Assembly: GCF_900168165.1 (NCBI RefSeq)
Contig: NZ_FUYV01000019.1
Span: forward strand, 47,002-111,001
Origin: Alkalitalea saponilacus
GTDB lineage: Bacteria; Bacteroidota; Bacteroidia; Bacteroidales; Marinilabiliaceae
DNA length: 64,000 nt
Direction: 5' to 3'
Positions 18,746-27,940 of this stretch are shown here, piece by piece. The notes beneath the pieces are model-generated. The model did not search any database. It was not told where the DNA came from and saw only the letters and a list, made by a program, of their open reading frames with translations. The first letter of the stretch is position 1. Every line of letters begins with the position of its first letter. The position numbers were made by a program, and so were the translations under genes.

Positions 18746-19939
18746 ATGAGTAAAGTTCTTGTAATAGGCGCCGGAGGCGTTGGAACCGTGGTGGTTCATA
18801 AAATGGCAGGTTTGCCCGATGTGTTTTCAGAAATCATGTTGGCCAGCCGTACCAAAAGCAAATGTGATGACATAGCCGCACAAATTGGTGGCAATCGCGT
18901 TAAAACAGCTCAGGTAGACGCTGACAATGTGCCGGAACTGATTGATCTCATCAACAGTTTCAAGCCTGATTTGGTAGTCAATGTTGCACTCCCTTATCAG
19001 GATCTCACCATTATGGATGCCTGTCTGGAAACCGGTGTTTCGTATTTGGATACTGCCAACTATGAACCAAAAGACGAAGCTAAATTTGAATACAAATGGC
19101 AATGGGCATATCAGGACAAATTTAAAAACGCAGGTCTTACAGCCATTCTGGGATGTGGTTTCGACCCCGGTGTAACCAGTGTGTTTACCGCCTATGCGGC
19201 AAAACATCACTTTGATGAGATACATTATCTTGACATTGTGGATTGTAATGCCGGTGATCATGGAAAGGCTTTTGCCACCAATTTTAACCCGGAAATTAAC
19301 ATACGGGAGGTGACTCAAAAAGGAAAGTATTGGGAGAACGGACAATGGGTTTACACCGAGCCACATGAGATACACAAACCCCTTAATTATCCTGAGATTG
19401 GGCCTAAGGAGTCGTACCTGATCTATCACGAGGAACTGGAATCTTTGGTTAAAAACTTTCCAACCCTGAAACGGGCACGTTTCTGGATGACATTTGGTCA
19501 GGAATACCTCACCCACCTTCGCGTCATCCAAAACATAGGAATGGCAGGCATCGAGCCGGTAATGTATAATGGAGTTGAAATTGTTCCCATACAGTTTTTA
19601 AAAGCAGTTCTTCCAAATCCCGGAGACTTGGGTGAAAACTACAAAGGCTGGACCTCTATCGGATGCCGCATACGGGGTATTAAAGACGGAAAAGAGAAAA
19701 CTTACTACGTTTACAACAATTGCAGCCACGAGGTGGCATACAAAGAGACCGGAACACAGGCTGTAAGTTACACAACAGGTGTGCCTTGTATGATTGGCGC
19801 TATGATGTACCTTAAGGGAACCTGGAAAAAACCAGGGGTGTACAACGTAGAGGAATTTAACCCCGATCCATTTATGGAACAGCTCAATAATCATGGATTA
19901 CCATGGGTTGAAAAACATAATGTGGATTTGGAGTTATAG
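18746..19939 (+). CDS. Carboxynorspermidine/carboxyspermidine dehydrogenase
   Basis: NADPH-dependent condensation of aspartate semialdehyde with putrescine (or diaminopropane), giving carboxyspermidine (or carboxynorspermidine). The protein belongs to the saccharopine dehydrogenase fold: Rossmann loop GAGGVG (8-13), then VVNVALPYQDLTIMDAC and CGFDPGVTSVF, features of CASDH. I take the ATG at 18746 (397 residues) over an in-frame TTG six bases upstream. Its decarboxylase partner is 1 kb downstream, separated by a repeat-rich spacer and a DoxX-like gene. The pathway is the usual spermidine route in many Bacteroidota. Confidence 0.9.
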   Translation: MSKVLVIGAGGVGTVVVHKMAGLPDVFSEIMLASRTKSKCDDIAAQIGGNRVKTAQVDADNVPELIDLINSFKPDLVVNVALPYQDLTIMDACLETGVSYLDTANYEPKDEAKFEYKWQWAYQDKFKNAGLTAILGCGFDPGVTSVFTAYAAKHHFDEIHYLDIVDCNAGDHGKAFATNFNPEINIREVTQKGKYWENGQWVYTEPHEIHKPLNYPEIGPKESYLIYHEELESLVKNFPTLKRARFWMTFGQEYLTHLRVIQNIGMAGIEPVMYNGVEIVPIQFLKAVLPNPGDLGENYKGWTSIGCRIRGIKDGKEKTYYVYNNCSHEVAYKETGTQAVSYTTGVPCMIGAMMYLKGTWKKPGVYNVEEFNPDPFMEQLNNHGLPWVEKHNVDLEL

Positions 19940-19964
19940 AAAAAAATCTAAGCATATTGAATCT

Positions 19965-19999
19965 AAGGAGAACTTCGTTGTGAAGTTCTCCTTTTTTAA
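19965..19999 (+). terminator. Intrinsic terminator after the dehydrogenase gene
   Basis: AAGGAGAACTTC, loop GTTGT, GAAGTTCTCCTT followed by T-rich sequence. It uncouples the dehydrogenase from the downstream decarboxylase. Confidence 0.85.
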
Positions 20000-20065
20000 T
20001 TCTACTTCGACAGATTGGTCTAATCCAGGATAGAAGATTATATTTTTATAACTACATCAGATTTA

Positions 20066-20440
20066 AGGGCTAACGCCCCTCTACTTTCAATGTTTGATCC
20101 ATTTTCTACGAAGATAACAGGGCTACGCCCCTAAAAACAATGAGCATTAAATTACAATGGATGTATTCATGTTACATTATTGCTATAACCATCTCGTTTT
20201 GACAAAAGGGCATTGTACCAAATCATAGCAAAATACCATCCCCGGTTAATTAAGGATTTGATGTGTCGTACCAATATGTTCATGAAATATAAGCGAACTG
20301 TTTTATCTAGGGGCGTTACCCCCTAACATCTTCGTAGAAAACAAACAACCTATAATAAATTTAGGGGCGATAGCCCTGATGTCTTCGTAGCAACAAGGCA
20401 TCACCACGAATAACCAAGGGGCGTTAGCCCTGGCATCTTA
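20066..20440. repeat. Cluster of five REP-like palindromes
   Basis: Core AGGGCTAACGCCCCT, imperfectly self-complementary, next to a CTACGAAGAT arm. Copies: 20066-20080 (core only), 20106-20132 (arm then core), then inverted at 20309-20340, 20363-20390 and 20416-20440. Two further copies lie at 63814-63887. The two-plus-three inverted arrangement resembles REP/BIME elements mobilised by RAYT transposases; no RAYT gene is in the window. The rest of the 587-base gap (19940-20526) shows no gene. Confidence 0.75.
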
Positions 20441-20526
20441 ATTATTTCGCACAACACAATTGATAATCGATGACACATTGAAAAAAAAGTATTAAATTGC
20501 ATTAATAGAATAAATAAACCAGCCTT

Positions 20527-20913
20527 ATGAAAGACATTACACACATTGGTCGAGTACTATTTGCTCTTCCGTTTATTCTGTTTGGTTTAAACCATATTTT
20601 TCAGTACTCTTGGTACAGCGAAAACTTCCAATCGTTTCTTCCAATTATTGGTGCCTACACAGTAATATTCACAGGGATTATAATGATTGCAGCGGGAATC
20701 AGCATGATTGTCAGAAAATATGTAAAACTTACCGCTCTAACGCTTGCCGGATTACTATTTCTATTCATAATAACCATCCATGTTCCTCAACTATTGGAGA
20801 AAAATGAGAGCATGATTGCCCTCATGAATATGCTTAAAGATGTATCATTGATGGGAGGGGCGCTGATGATAGCAGGGATGAAGTCGAAACTAAACCAACA
20901 ACGAAAAGAATAG
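20527..20913 (+). CDS. DoxX-like small membrane protein
   Basis: A 128-residue four-helix membrane protein. The first helix pair (GRVLFALPFILFGLNHIFQ) and the phase of glycine and aromatic residues resemble the DoxX/DUF4870-like group of small redox-associated membrane proteins. Its function is unknown. It ends 48 bases before the decarboxylase start, but that gene appears to have its own promoter, so the link may be only positional. Confidence 0.65.
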   Translation: MKDITHIGRVLFALPFILFGLNHIFQYSWYSENFQSFLPIIGAYTVIFTGIIMIAAGISMIVRKYVKLTALTLAGLLFLFIITIHVPQLLEKNESMIALMNMLKDVSLMGGALMIAGMKSKLNQQRKE

Positions 20914-20927
20914 TCGCGTTAAATTTT

Positions 20928-20935
20928 TATCTTTG
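20928..20935 (+). promoter_or_regulatory. -7 element for the decarboxylase gene
   Basis: TATCTTTG matches TAnnTTTG exactly, 27 bases before the start codon at 20962, just beyond the DoxX-like stop. No TTTG at -33. Confidence 0.55.
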
Positions 20936-20961
20936 CCCAAGGAACCAAACAACGTATCCAA

Positions 20962-22104
20962 ATGGCAATTGATATACAACAAATACCAACTCCGTGCTAT
21001 GTGTTGGATGAGCAACTGTTCAGAAAAAACCTTGAACTTATTAAATCTGTTAAGGAAAAAGCCGGAGTGGACATCATTCTGGCCTTTAAAGCATTTGCCT
21101 TTTGGCCTGCATTTCCAATTGTTCGGGAGTATATCCCCTACTCCACCGCCAGTTCCATACATGAAGCCCGTTTGGCTTATGAGGAGATGGGAAGTCTGGC
21201 TCACACCTATTCACCGGCATATACTGAAAAAGAGTTCTCGGAAATTCTGAAGTACAGCAGCCATATTACCTTCAACTCTTTTACGCAGTTCGAAAGGTTT
21301 TTACCAATGGTAAAAAACTTCCAGCGCAAAGCATCAATGGGTATCCGCATCAATCCCGAATACAGTGAAGTAGAAACCGATCTGTACAATCCATGCGCTC
21401 CGGGTTCCCGTATGGGAGTGATAGCCGGCCAAATGCCCGATGAGTTGCCTGCCGAAATTGAAGGAATCCATTTCCATACACTTTGTGAATCAACCTCCTA
21501 TAACCTGGAAAAAACCCTTGAAGCCATTGAGCAGAAATTTGGCAAATATCTGCACCAAATCAAATGGTTCAACATGGGAGGAGGTCACCTGATGACTCGC
21601 CAAGGATACAACACAGACCATTTGATAGAGACTCTTAAACGTTTTAAAGCCAAATGGAACGTAGAGGTAATAATGGAACCCGGCAGTGCCTTTGCATGGG
21701 AAACCGGAGTATTGGTTTCTGAAGTAGTGGACATTGTGGAGAATCATGGCATTAAAACAGCCATTCTCAATGTATCCTTTACCGGACACATGCCCGATTG
21801 TCTTGAAATGCCATACAAGCCCAGGATTCGTGGTGCTTACCACGAACCTGTTAAGGGAAAACCCACTTACCGAATGGGTGGAAACAGTTGCCTCTCGGGT
21901 GATTTCATTGGCGACTGGTCTTTTGACGCGCCATTAAAGCCGGGAGACAAAATTGTATTTGAAGACATGATACACTACACCATAGTAAAAACAACCATGT
22001 TCAACGGAGTACCCCATCCGGCACTAGCGATCTGGAACGATAAAAACGGTCTGAACATCGTCCGAGAATTTGGTTATGATGATTATAAGAAAAGAATGGG
22101 GTGA
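20962..22104 (+). CDS. nspC: Carboxynorspermidine/carboxyspermidine decarboxylase
   Basis: PLP-dependent alanine-racemase-fold decarboxylase that forms spermidine or norspermidine from the carboxy precursor. The 380 residues begin TPCYVLDE, with the PLP lysine Lys43 in AFKAF, the glycine-rich phosphate loop MGGGHL, MEPGSAFAWETG, and the C-terminal SCLSGDFIGDW characteristic of NspC, where the cysteine takes part in catalysis. It completes the pathway begun by the gene at 18746. It converges with recQ, with three bases between stops and no terminator in between. Confidence 0.95.
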   Translation: MAIDIQQIPTPCYVLDEQLFRKNLELIKSVKEKAGVDIILAFKAFAFWPAFPIVREYIPYSTASSIHEARLAYEEMGSLAHTYSPAYTEKEFSEILKYSSHITFNSFTQFERFLPMVKNFQRKASMGIRINPEYSEVETDLYNPCAPGSRMGVIAGQMPDELPAEIEGIHFHTLCESTSYNLEKTLEAIEQKFGKYLHQIKWFNMGGGHLMTRQGYNTDHLIETLKRFKAKWNVEVIMEPGSAFAWETGVLVSEVVDIVENHGIKTAILNVSFTGHMPDCLEMPYKPRIRGAYHEPVKGKPTYRMGGNSCLSGDFIGDWSFDAPLKPGDKIVFEDMIHYTIVKTTMFNGVPHPALAIWNDKNGLNIVREFGYDDYKKRMG

Positions 22105-22107
22105 TGA

Positions 22108-24021
22108 TTAATTAATCATTTGCAATACCTCTCTGAAACGATGGTGTTCTAAAACTCCATATCCTTTTATAGATGATGCTTTAATTTTTGAAAAAACAGG
22201 GGTGTGAATTCCACATAGGAAACGGGTTAAAACAACCGGAGAGAAATCGCGGTCTTTCACTGCCTGATTAAAAGCAGACAGATGAGCCTTCACATCCTCA
22301 GGCTTTAATTCCGGCAATTTAATGGTTTTTTGAAGCTTTGCTGCTCCGTTTTTACAAACGGAGCAAGTACCACACTTCTCCCAGCTGGTATCTTCACCAA
22401 AATATGTGGATAACGTTTTTGAGAGACAATCAGCACTCCCAAAAAATTCTACCATATCGTTTATTCTCTTTACTTCTGCCTCTTCGCGTATTGCAAACTT
22501 TTGGTGGATGGTCGAAGCCAAAACATCGACATCAAAATTGCTCTGAAGAACCTCAAACACTTCTATCATCTGTTTGGCTTCCAAATAAATAAAACCCTGT
22601 TCGTTGAAATAGTCGAGAGCTGCTACAATACGTTGTCTGTCGGTAGGAAAGGCAGCCATTATGGCATCAAAATCAATAGTTGTCCAGGTGCGGGCTTTTT
22701 GGGAATGTTCAAAAATAGCTTTGATGAAATTGGCACGTTCACCGCTAAACTTTGCAATGATGGCATCATTATCCAACACATTTTTAAAACGATAGGTGCT
22801 GAAATAGCTGAACAACGGTTTAATAATTCCTTCCATTTCAAGATAGACCAGCAATGTTTTCAAAGGCAGCATACGGATGTTGGTTTCACCCGATAATTTT
22901 AAGGATTGAACCTCCCATCGGTTGTCAGCCTTTTGTATATCCCCCAGAAGTGCTTTGATACCGGATAATTCAGGTGTATCGCCATAAACAAAGTTCTCCA
23001 GAACGTTAAGGCCATCCAGATTTCCGAGCAGACTACATTTTGAAACCTGGCCATCGCGACCGGCACGTCCGATTTCCTGGCTGTAACTTTCAATGGATTT
23101 GGGCAAATCGTAATGCACCACATGCCGGATATCGGGTTTATCAATGCCCATACCAAAAGCGATGGTTGCAACAATCACAGGAATATGGCCATTCATGAAG
23201 CCATTTTGAATGGCTTCCCGGTCAATGTTATTCATCCCGGCATGATATGCCGCCGCTACAATCTCCTTTTCACGAAGATATGCAGCCACCTCTTCGGCCG
23301 TTTTCTGCAAAGTGACATAAACAATAACCGAATCGTTTCTCTCATTGAGCAACAGCTTGGCCAAAACATCCTTTTTCTTGCTCTCCTCAGCCGGAATGAC
23401 TGATAAGTGAAGGTTCTCTCTGTAAAATCCGGTAATAGCCACATCGTCTTTGGCGATGTCAAACTTTTTGCACATATCCTCGATGACTTTGGGCGTAGCC
23501 GTTGCAGTTAACAGTAAAACCTGAGAAATATTGAACTGCAATTTGTATTCTGGCAGTTTAAGATAATCGGGGCGGAAATTGTGTCCCCATTCGGAAATAC
23601 AATGCGCTTCATCCACCACCAACATGGAAACTTTAATTCCGGATAAAAACCGCCTGAAAGATTCATTTTTGAATCTTTCAACAGAAACCATCAGCACCTT
23701 GATTTTTCCTGAACGCACCTCATCTCTGATTTGATTCATCTCTTTGTGATTCAGGGTAGAATCAATACGTGCAGCAGGAATTCCGGAGGCCTCCATGGAT
23801 TCCAGCTGGTCGCTGATGAGCGCCAAAAGTGGAGAAACCACCAAAGTCAAATTTGGCAAATGCAATGCCGCCAATTGATAACAGAGAGATTTTCCTGAAC
23901 CGGTTGGGAAAATGGCCGCAGATGAACGGCCTGCAAGCAAAGCATTGACCACTTTCTCCTGCCCCGGACGAAAGGCATCAAAACCAAAATAATTTTTGAG
24001 GGAAGATTTTACTGAACTCAT
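22108..24021 (-). CDS. RecQ-family ATP-dependent DNA helicase
   Basis: 3'-5' DNA helicase. From the ATG at 24021 (an in-frame TTG six bases earlier is less likely) it has 637 residues: Walker A PTGSGKS (39-45), DEAH (137-140) within DEAHCISEWGHNFRP, motif VI QEIGRAGRDG, and a zinc site of one Cys, 17 residues, then CGTCSVC. The C-terminus after the winged helix is short and I see no HRDC domain, so it is a compact RecQ paralogue compared with E. coli RecQ. A second, full-length RecQ probably exists elsewhere (inference). Confidence 0.92.
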   Translation of the reverse strand: MSSVKSSLKNYFGFDAFRPGQEKVVNALLAGRSSAAIFPTGSGKSLCYQLAALHLPNLTLVVSPLLALISDQLESMEASGIPAARIDSTLNHKEMNQIRDEVRSGKIKVLMVSVERFKNESFRRFLSGIKVSMLVVDEAHCISEWGHNFRPDYLKLPEYKLQFNISQVLLLTATATPKVIEDMCKKFDIAKDDVAITGFYRENLHLSVIPAEESKKKDVLAKLLLNERNDSVIVYVTLQKTAEEVAAYLREKEIVAAAYHAGMNNIDREAIQNGFMNGHIPVIVATIAFGMGIDKPDIRHVVHYDLPKSIESYSQEIGRAGRDGQVSKCSLLGNLDGLNVLENFVYGDTPELSGIKALLGDIQKADNRWEVQSLKLSGETNIRMLPLKTLLVYLEMEGIIKPLFSYFSTYRFKNVLDNDAIIAKFSGERANFIKAIFEHSQKARTWTTIDFDAIMAAFPTDRQRIVAALDYFNEQGFIYLEAKQMIEVFEVLQSNFDVDVLASTIHQKFAIREEAEVKRINDMVEFFGSADCLSKTLSTYFGEDTSWEKCGTCSVCKNGAAKLQKTIKLPELKPEDVKAHLSAFNQAVKDRDFSPVVLTRFLCGIHTPVFSKIKASSIKGYGVLEHHRFREVLQMIN

Positions 24022-24146
24022 AAACAAAATATAACGGGCTATTTTCGGGTTGTTTCATAATAATGAAGCACAATATAAACAATCAGACCCTAAAGTACTA
24101 TAAAAATCAACAAAAACAACATGGGCACTGTTAACGAATTAAAAGC

Positions 24147-24172
24147 AAAAAAGCGCCTGAGGCGCTTTTTTT
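24147..24172 (-). terminator. Intrinsic terminator of the GH43 endo-arabinanase gene
   Basis: AAGCGCC-TGA-GGCGCTT flanked by A6 and T8 runs, directly after the GH43 stop. The symmetric flanks make it potentially bidirectional. Confidence 0.9.
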
Positions 24173-25756
24173 TTATTCTCTTAATTTTCCCCAAACAGGT
24201 CTTCCATCTGAGGTTAGTCCGGAAAAAGTAATGGTTGTTTTTCGAGGTGATGCTTCCCAATCCCAGGCATCTTTAACAATCAATTCCAAATTACCAATGG
24301 TCAACCGCTTTTTCTCCTCATCAAAATTCCAGGTTCCAGACAATGCGCCAGTTACTCTGCCATCGGAATGAAATTCAGCCGTTCTTGAATTTTGAATCTT
24401 TTGGTAATCATAGCTTTTTATAATAACATCATATCTGCCTACAAGATCTTCTTTGTTGATATCAGTTTCAGGAACAGCAGCATATCTTTGAGGCATCACG
24501 ACAGGCCACCCGTCACTGGTCCATTCAATTTCTCTTACGTGTCCCATCATTATCGCGTTTGAAGCATTCACACCGGGTAAATTTTCAGGTAATCTTGCCT
24601 GAGAGGCATAAAACCATTGTCCGGTATCCGGATCTCTAAAAACACTGCAATGAGCAAACCCTACCCAACCATGGTGGCCACTAAAAGCATAAGGATGTGT
24701 TAACATAGGCCAGCATTCGGCTCCTTCAGTAACATTTCCACCATCGATCCCCAAATAAGGTCCGGTAATACTTTTTGATCTGGCCACTCGCGTATTGTAT
24801 GCAACTGATAACTCGTCATATGCCAGAAACAAATAGTAATAGCCGGTTTCTTCGTTATAAACGATCTCAGGAGCTTCCAGTGCCTGCCATCGATTTGTCG
24901 CCAAATTTCCTCGTCCGGCGATCCTTACACCATAATCTTCAAGAGAATTCCAGCTATCAGGTTTTCCGGTTTCCGGATTCAATTGAACAGCTGCAATACC
25001 TGTATGCCATGAACCATAAATCAACCAATGCTCTCCCTCGGGAGTCACAATAAAACTTGGATCAATGGCATTGAACTGAAAATACCCGCTCCAATCATGG
25101 GGGCCTGTTCGAGAATAGGTTTCGAGCCCGTCGGGTTCTGAACAGACCACCATACCGCGATCCTCCCAAAGGTTTGAAGCCAGGTCACGGGATACGGCCA
25201 ATCCAATAAAAGCTCGTTCTGTCCATGAGTAATCAGAATTGTTGCCCACGATGGGATTGATAACCACTATGCTGTAATACATCCTAAACTCATCTCCCAC
25301 CTTGCTGATGTGAGGAGCCCAAAATCCATATTCCGGATTTTCAATGGCAGGAAGTGGCGGATCCATTCGCGATCTCATATTATTTAACGAATCCTTTACC
25401 CATAGAGGAACATGGTCAAAAGCCATTCCATAAAACTCCCAGTTAACCAAATCCCGCGAACGCCGAACAGGAAAATGTCCATGCCCCACATGAACGTTTC
25501 CATAAGATGCATCAGTCTGATACATGTAAAAATAGTCTCCATCCTTAACAACCGTTGGATCGTGCACATTGGCCAGATTCCAAGAATTCCTGGACGACCA
25601 GGATGAAATCATTGAATAATCATCAGAATACCGGGGACCTCTAAACTCTTGCTGGTTCCCTGTTTCATCGCCATTGGGAATCAAATCGTCATCATCGCTA
25701 CAACCAATCGTAAAAATTAAACTACTCAAAACCAACAATTTCAAATAAGCTCTCAT
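24173..25756 (-). CDS. GH43 endo-1,5-alpha-L-arabinanase, lipoprotein
   Basis: Cuts the 1,5-arabinan backbone of pectin side chains. The 527 residues start with a signal and lipobox (TIGC, Cys19). The GH43 five-bladed propeller shows the catalytic base Asp66 in HDPT, WAPHIS, the pKa-modulating Asp in AIDPSF, and the general acid Glu in EAPEI. Residues from about 430 form the extra beta-barrel domain (GRYDVIIKSYDY ... SGTWNFDEEKKRLTI) usual in arabinanases of this type. It is a single-gene unit with its own terminator and no transporter beside it. Endo-activity is inferred from the C-terminal domain and resemblance. Confidence 0.88.
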   Translation of the reverse strand: MRAYLKLLVLSSLIFTIGCSDDDDLIPNGDETGNQQEFRGPRYSDDYSMISSWSSRNSWNLANVHDPTVVKDGDYFYMYQTDASYGNVHVGHGHFPVRRSRDLVNWEFYGMAFDHVPLWVKDSLNNMRSRMDPPLPAIENPEYGFWAPHISKVGDEFRMYYSIVVINPIVGNNSDYSWTERAFIGLAVSRDLASNLWEDRGMVVCSEPDGLETYSRTGPHDWSGYFQFNAIDPSFIVTPEGEHWLIYGSWHTGIAAVQLNPETGKPDSWNSLEDYGVRIAGRGNLATNRWQALEAPEIVYNEETGYYYLFLAYDELSVAYNTRVARSKSITGPYLGIDGGNVTEGAECWPMLTHPYAFSGHHGWVGFAHCSVFRDPDTGQWFYASQARLPENLPGVNASNAIMMGHVREIEWTSDGWPVVMPQRYAAVPETDINKEDLVGRYDVIIKSYDYQKIQNSRTAEFHSDGRVTGALSGTWNFDEEKKRLTIGNLELIVKDAWDWEASPRKTTITFSGLTSDGRPVWGKLRE

Positions 25757-25935
25757 AAAAATAAAATTTAATGTTGTATATGTTTTGCTTTATTCCGGGA
25801 CTTTTCAAAATAATCAATTTTATCGTAAAATGAAGTGGAGAAATCGCTATCAGGAGAGGATGTATGAATAATTCGAAAGGATACTCCTTTACTCGAACAC
25901 TCATCCTGTGATGAATGGGGTGTGATTACAAATGC

Positions 25936-25964
25936 AAAAGGTTGCCTCGTGAAGGCAACCTTTT
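25936..25964 (-). terminator. Terminator after the carboxyltransferase gene
   Basis: AAAAGGTTGCCT, 5-base loop, AGGCAACCTTTT. It lies 29 bases past the oadA-like stop on the minus strand and so ends that two-gene unit. Nothing else was found in the 236 bases between the two genes. Confidence 0.85.
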
Positions 25965-25992
25965 GATCATTGGTGATATTAATCTACAAAAA

Positions 25993-27537
25993 TCATCTGT
26001 TAATTCGTCCTGCCAACACCCAGGGACTCAACTGGCGAATAGAGTTGACTGCAAATTGTGTACCCGACTGACTCCCCATTGCAGCCACTGCAGCAGAAAT
26101 CACAGCCGCCACCTCATCATCATCCTCTTCATCAAACTGCTCTTTGGCCGGTTCTGCCTTTTTTGGAGCAGGCTCTAAAGGAGTCTGGTTCAAAGTTCCA
26201 TCTTTCCTTTTCTTAAAGAAAGCTTTGGCGACCTGTGGCAACAAGGCATAAGAGAGTACATCTTCCTCCTGCTCAATCATGTCCTTAATTTCCTCTCTGA
26301 TTTTATCCAGTTCAGGTTCAATCAAATCGGCAGGACGGCAGGTAATTGGTTTCTCGTCACCCAATATCTTTTTAGAAATCTCTTCGGAGATGGGTGCAGG
26401 AGACTTTCCATACTCCCCTTTTACAACTCCGCGCGATTCTTTAGGAACCATTTTATAACGCTCACCCATCAAAACGTTGAAAACCGATTGGGTACCAACA
26501 ATCTGACTGGAAGGAGTAACCAATGGAGGGAAACCAAAATCTTCACGCACACGAGGCACTTCTTTAAGTACTTCATCCAGTTTATCAACCGCATTGGATT
26601 GCTTCAACTGTGAAACCAGGTTTGACAACATACCTCCTGGAACCTGATAAATCAAAGCATTGGCATCAACACCAAGCATTTTCGGATCCAAAAGACCTGA
26701 TTCTATCCATTTTTCTCTGAAGGGACGGAAATATTCGGCAATATCACTTAATTTCATTAAGTCAAGACCGGTGTCGTATTCCGTATCCTGTAAAGAAGCA
26801 ACCAATGGCTCAGTAGCAGGCTGTGAAGTTCCAAGTGCCAAAGGCGAAATGGCAGTATCCACAACATCTACACCGGCTTCGATGGCTTTAAGGTAAGTCA
26901 TTGAAGCTACACCACTGGTATAATGAGTATGCAATTGCACCGGTATTTTAACCGATTCTTTAATGGCTTTAATTAAATTGTATGCATCGTAAGGCTTTAA
27001 CAAACCGGCCATATCCTTAATACAGATGGAGTGGGCTCCCATTCCTTCAAGAATTTTGGCATCCTTTGCAAACAGATCCAAACTGTGTACAGGACTGGTT
27101 GTATAGCTAATACATGCCTGTGCATGTCCACCCTCTTTGATACATGCTTTGATAGCCGTTTCTATGTTACGAGGATCGTTCATGGCATCAAAAATTCTGA
27201 TGATATCCATTCCATTGGCAATGGCCTTTTGAACGAAATACTCCACAACATCATCGGCATAGTGCTTATATCCCAATAAGTTCTGTCCCCTAAGCAGCAT
27301 CTGCAAAGGAGTTTTCTTAGCTTTGGCTTTAATTTTACGTAAACGATCCCATGGATCTTCATCCAGAAAACGCAAACAGGCATCAAAAGTGGCTCCACCC
27401 CATGCTTCAAGAGAATGATATCCGATATCATCCAACTGTTCAACAATGGGTAACATCTCCTCTGTTCTCATTCGGGTTGCAATCAACGACTGGTGCGCAT
27501 CCCGTAAAACAGTTTCTGTAATTCCAACTTTACGCAT
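25993..27537 (-). CDS. Oxaloacetate decarboxylase alpha / pyruvate carboxylase B-type carboxyltransferase
   Basis: Moves a carboxyl group between oxaloacetate (or pyruvate) and biotin. I start at the ATG at 27537 (MRKVGITETVLRDAHQS), 514 residues; the longer frame would overlap the upstream gene. A TIM-barrel HMGL-like domain (LEAWGGATFD, MDIIRIFDAMND, HTHYTSG with metal histidines) is followed by the conserved carboxylase domain to about residue 440. There is no biotin domain, which is supplied by the gene upstream. The end is unusual: an acidic run (EEDDDE) then a tail, AAVISAAVAAMG ... WVLAGRINR, resembling the C-terminus of the gamma subunit OadG. The beta subunit is not in the window, so sodium pump versus soluble enzyme is open. 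Confidence 0.88.
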   Translation of the reverse strand: MRKVGITETVLRDAHQSLIATRMRTEEMLPIVEQLDDIGYHSLEAWGGATFDACLRFLDEDPWDRLRKIKAKAKKTPLQMLLRGQNLLGYKHYADDVVEYFVQKAIANGMDIIRIFDAMNDPRNIETAIKACIKEGGHAQACISYTTSPVHSLDLFAKDAKILEGMGAHSICIKDMAGLLKPYDAYNLIKAIKESVKIPVQLHTHYTSGVASMTYLKAIEAGVDVVDTAISPLALGTSQPATEPLVASLQDTEYDTGLDLMKLSDIAEYFRPFREKWIESGLLDPKMLGVDANALIYQVPGGMLSNLVSQLKQSNAVDKLDEVLKEVPRVREDFGFPPLVTPSSQIVGTQSVFNVLMGERYKMVPKESRGVVKGEYGKSPAPISEEISKKILGDEKPITCRPADLIEPELDKIREEIKDMIEQEEDVLSYALLPQVAKAFFKKRKDGTLNQTPLEPAPKKAEPAKEQFDEEDDDEVAAVISAAVAAMGSQSGTQFAVNSIRQLSPWVLAGRINR

Positions 27538-27553
27538 ATATGACAATAAAAAA

Positions 27554-27940
27554 CTATTCAACAACAACTAAAACTTCTCCAACAGCAATGGCATTGCCCT
27601 CTACAGCATTCACTTCACGAACAACTCCATCAGCTGGTGACGTCAGGTCATTTTCCATTTTCATCGCTTCAAAAACAAGCAAGACTTGTCCTTTTTTCAC
27701 CTCATCACCAGGCGCTACCAATACTTTAAAAACGTTTCCGGGCATGGGTGCTGAAACTTTATGACCACCGGAGGCAGCTGCAGCAGCTTTTCCATTTCCG
27801 TTTCCATTTCCGGCGGTTACCGGAGTCTTCAATTTTGGTGCTGACTTTAATGTTTGAACGGCTCTTGCTGTAGTAGCTCTCACCTCTTCAACTTCAACTT
27901 CGTACTGTTTCTCATTCACGGTAATCAGATACTTTTTCAT
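27554..27940 (-). CDS. Biotin carboxyl carrier protein
   Basis: A 128-residue biotinyl carrier for the carboxyltransferase encoded 16 bases downstream. An N-terminal stretch (YLITVNEKQYEVEVEE) and a flexible Ala/Pro/Gly-rich linker (GNGNGNGK) precede the biotinyl domain, with the target Lys94 in EAMKMEN. Together the two genes make a split version of the OadA architecture. No biotin carboxylase is beside them, which favours a decarboxylase or methylmalonyl/oxaloacetate system. Confidence 0.92.
   Translation of the reverse strand: MKKYLITVNEKQYEVEVEEVRATTARAVQTLKSAPKLKTPVTAGNGNGNGKAAAAASGGHKVSAPMPGNVFKVLVAPGDEVKKGQVLLVFEAMKMENDLTSPADGVVREVNAVEGNAIAVGEVLVVVE

Noticed and set aside
18827..19531. 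234-codon frame antisense to the dehydrogenase gene
   Set aside because: Mirror of a conserved enzyme gene, with no sign of independent coding.
20066..20440. CRISPR array
   Set aside because: Repeats are palindromic cores with varying orientation and irregular spacing, and no cas genes are present.
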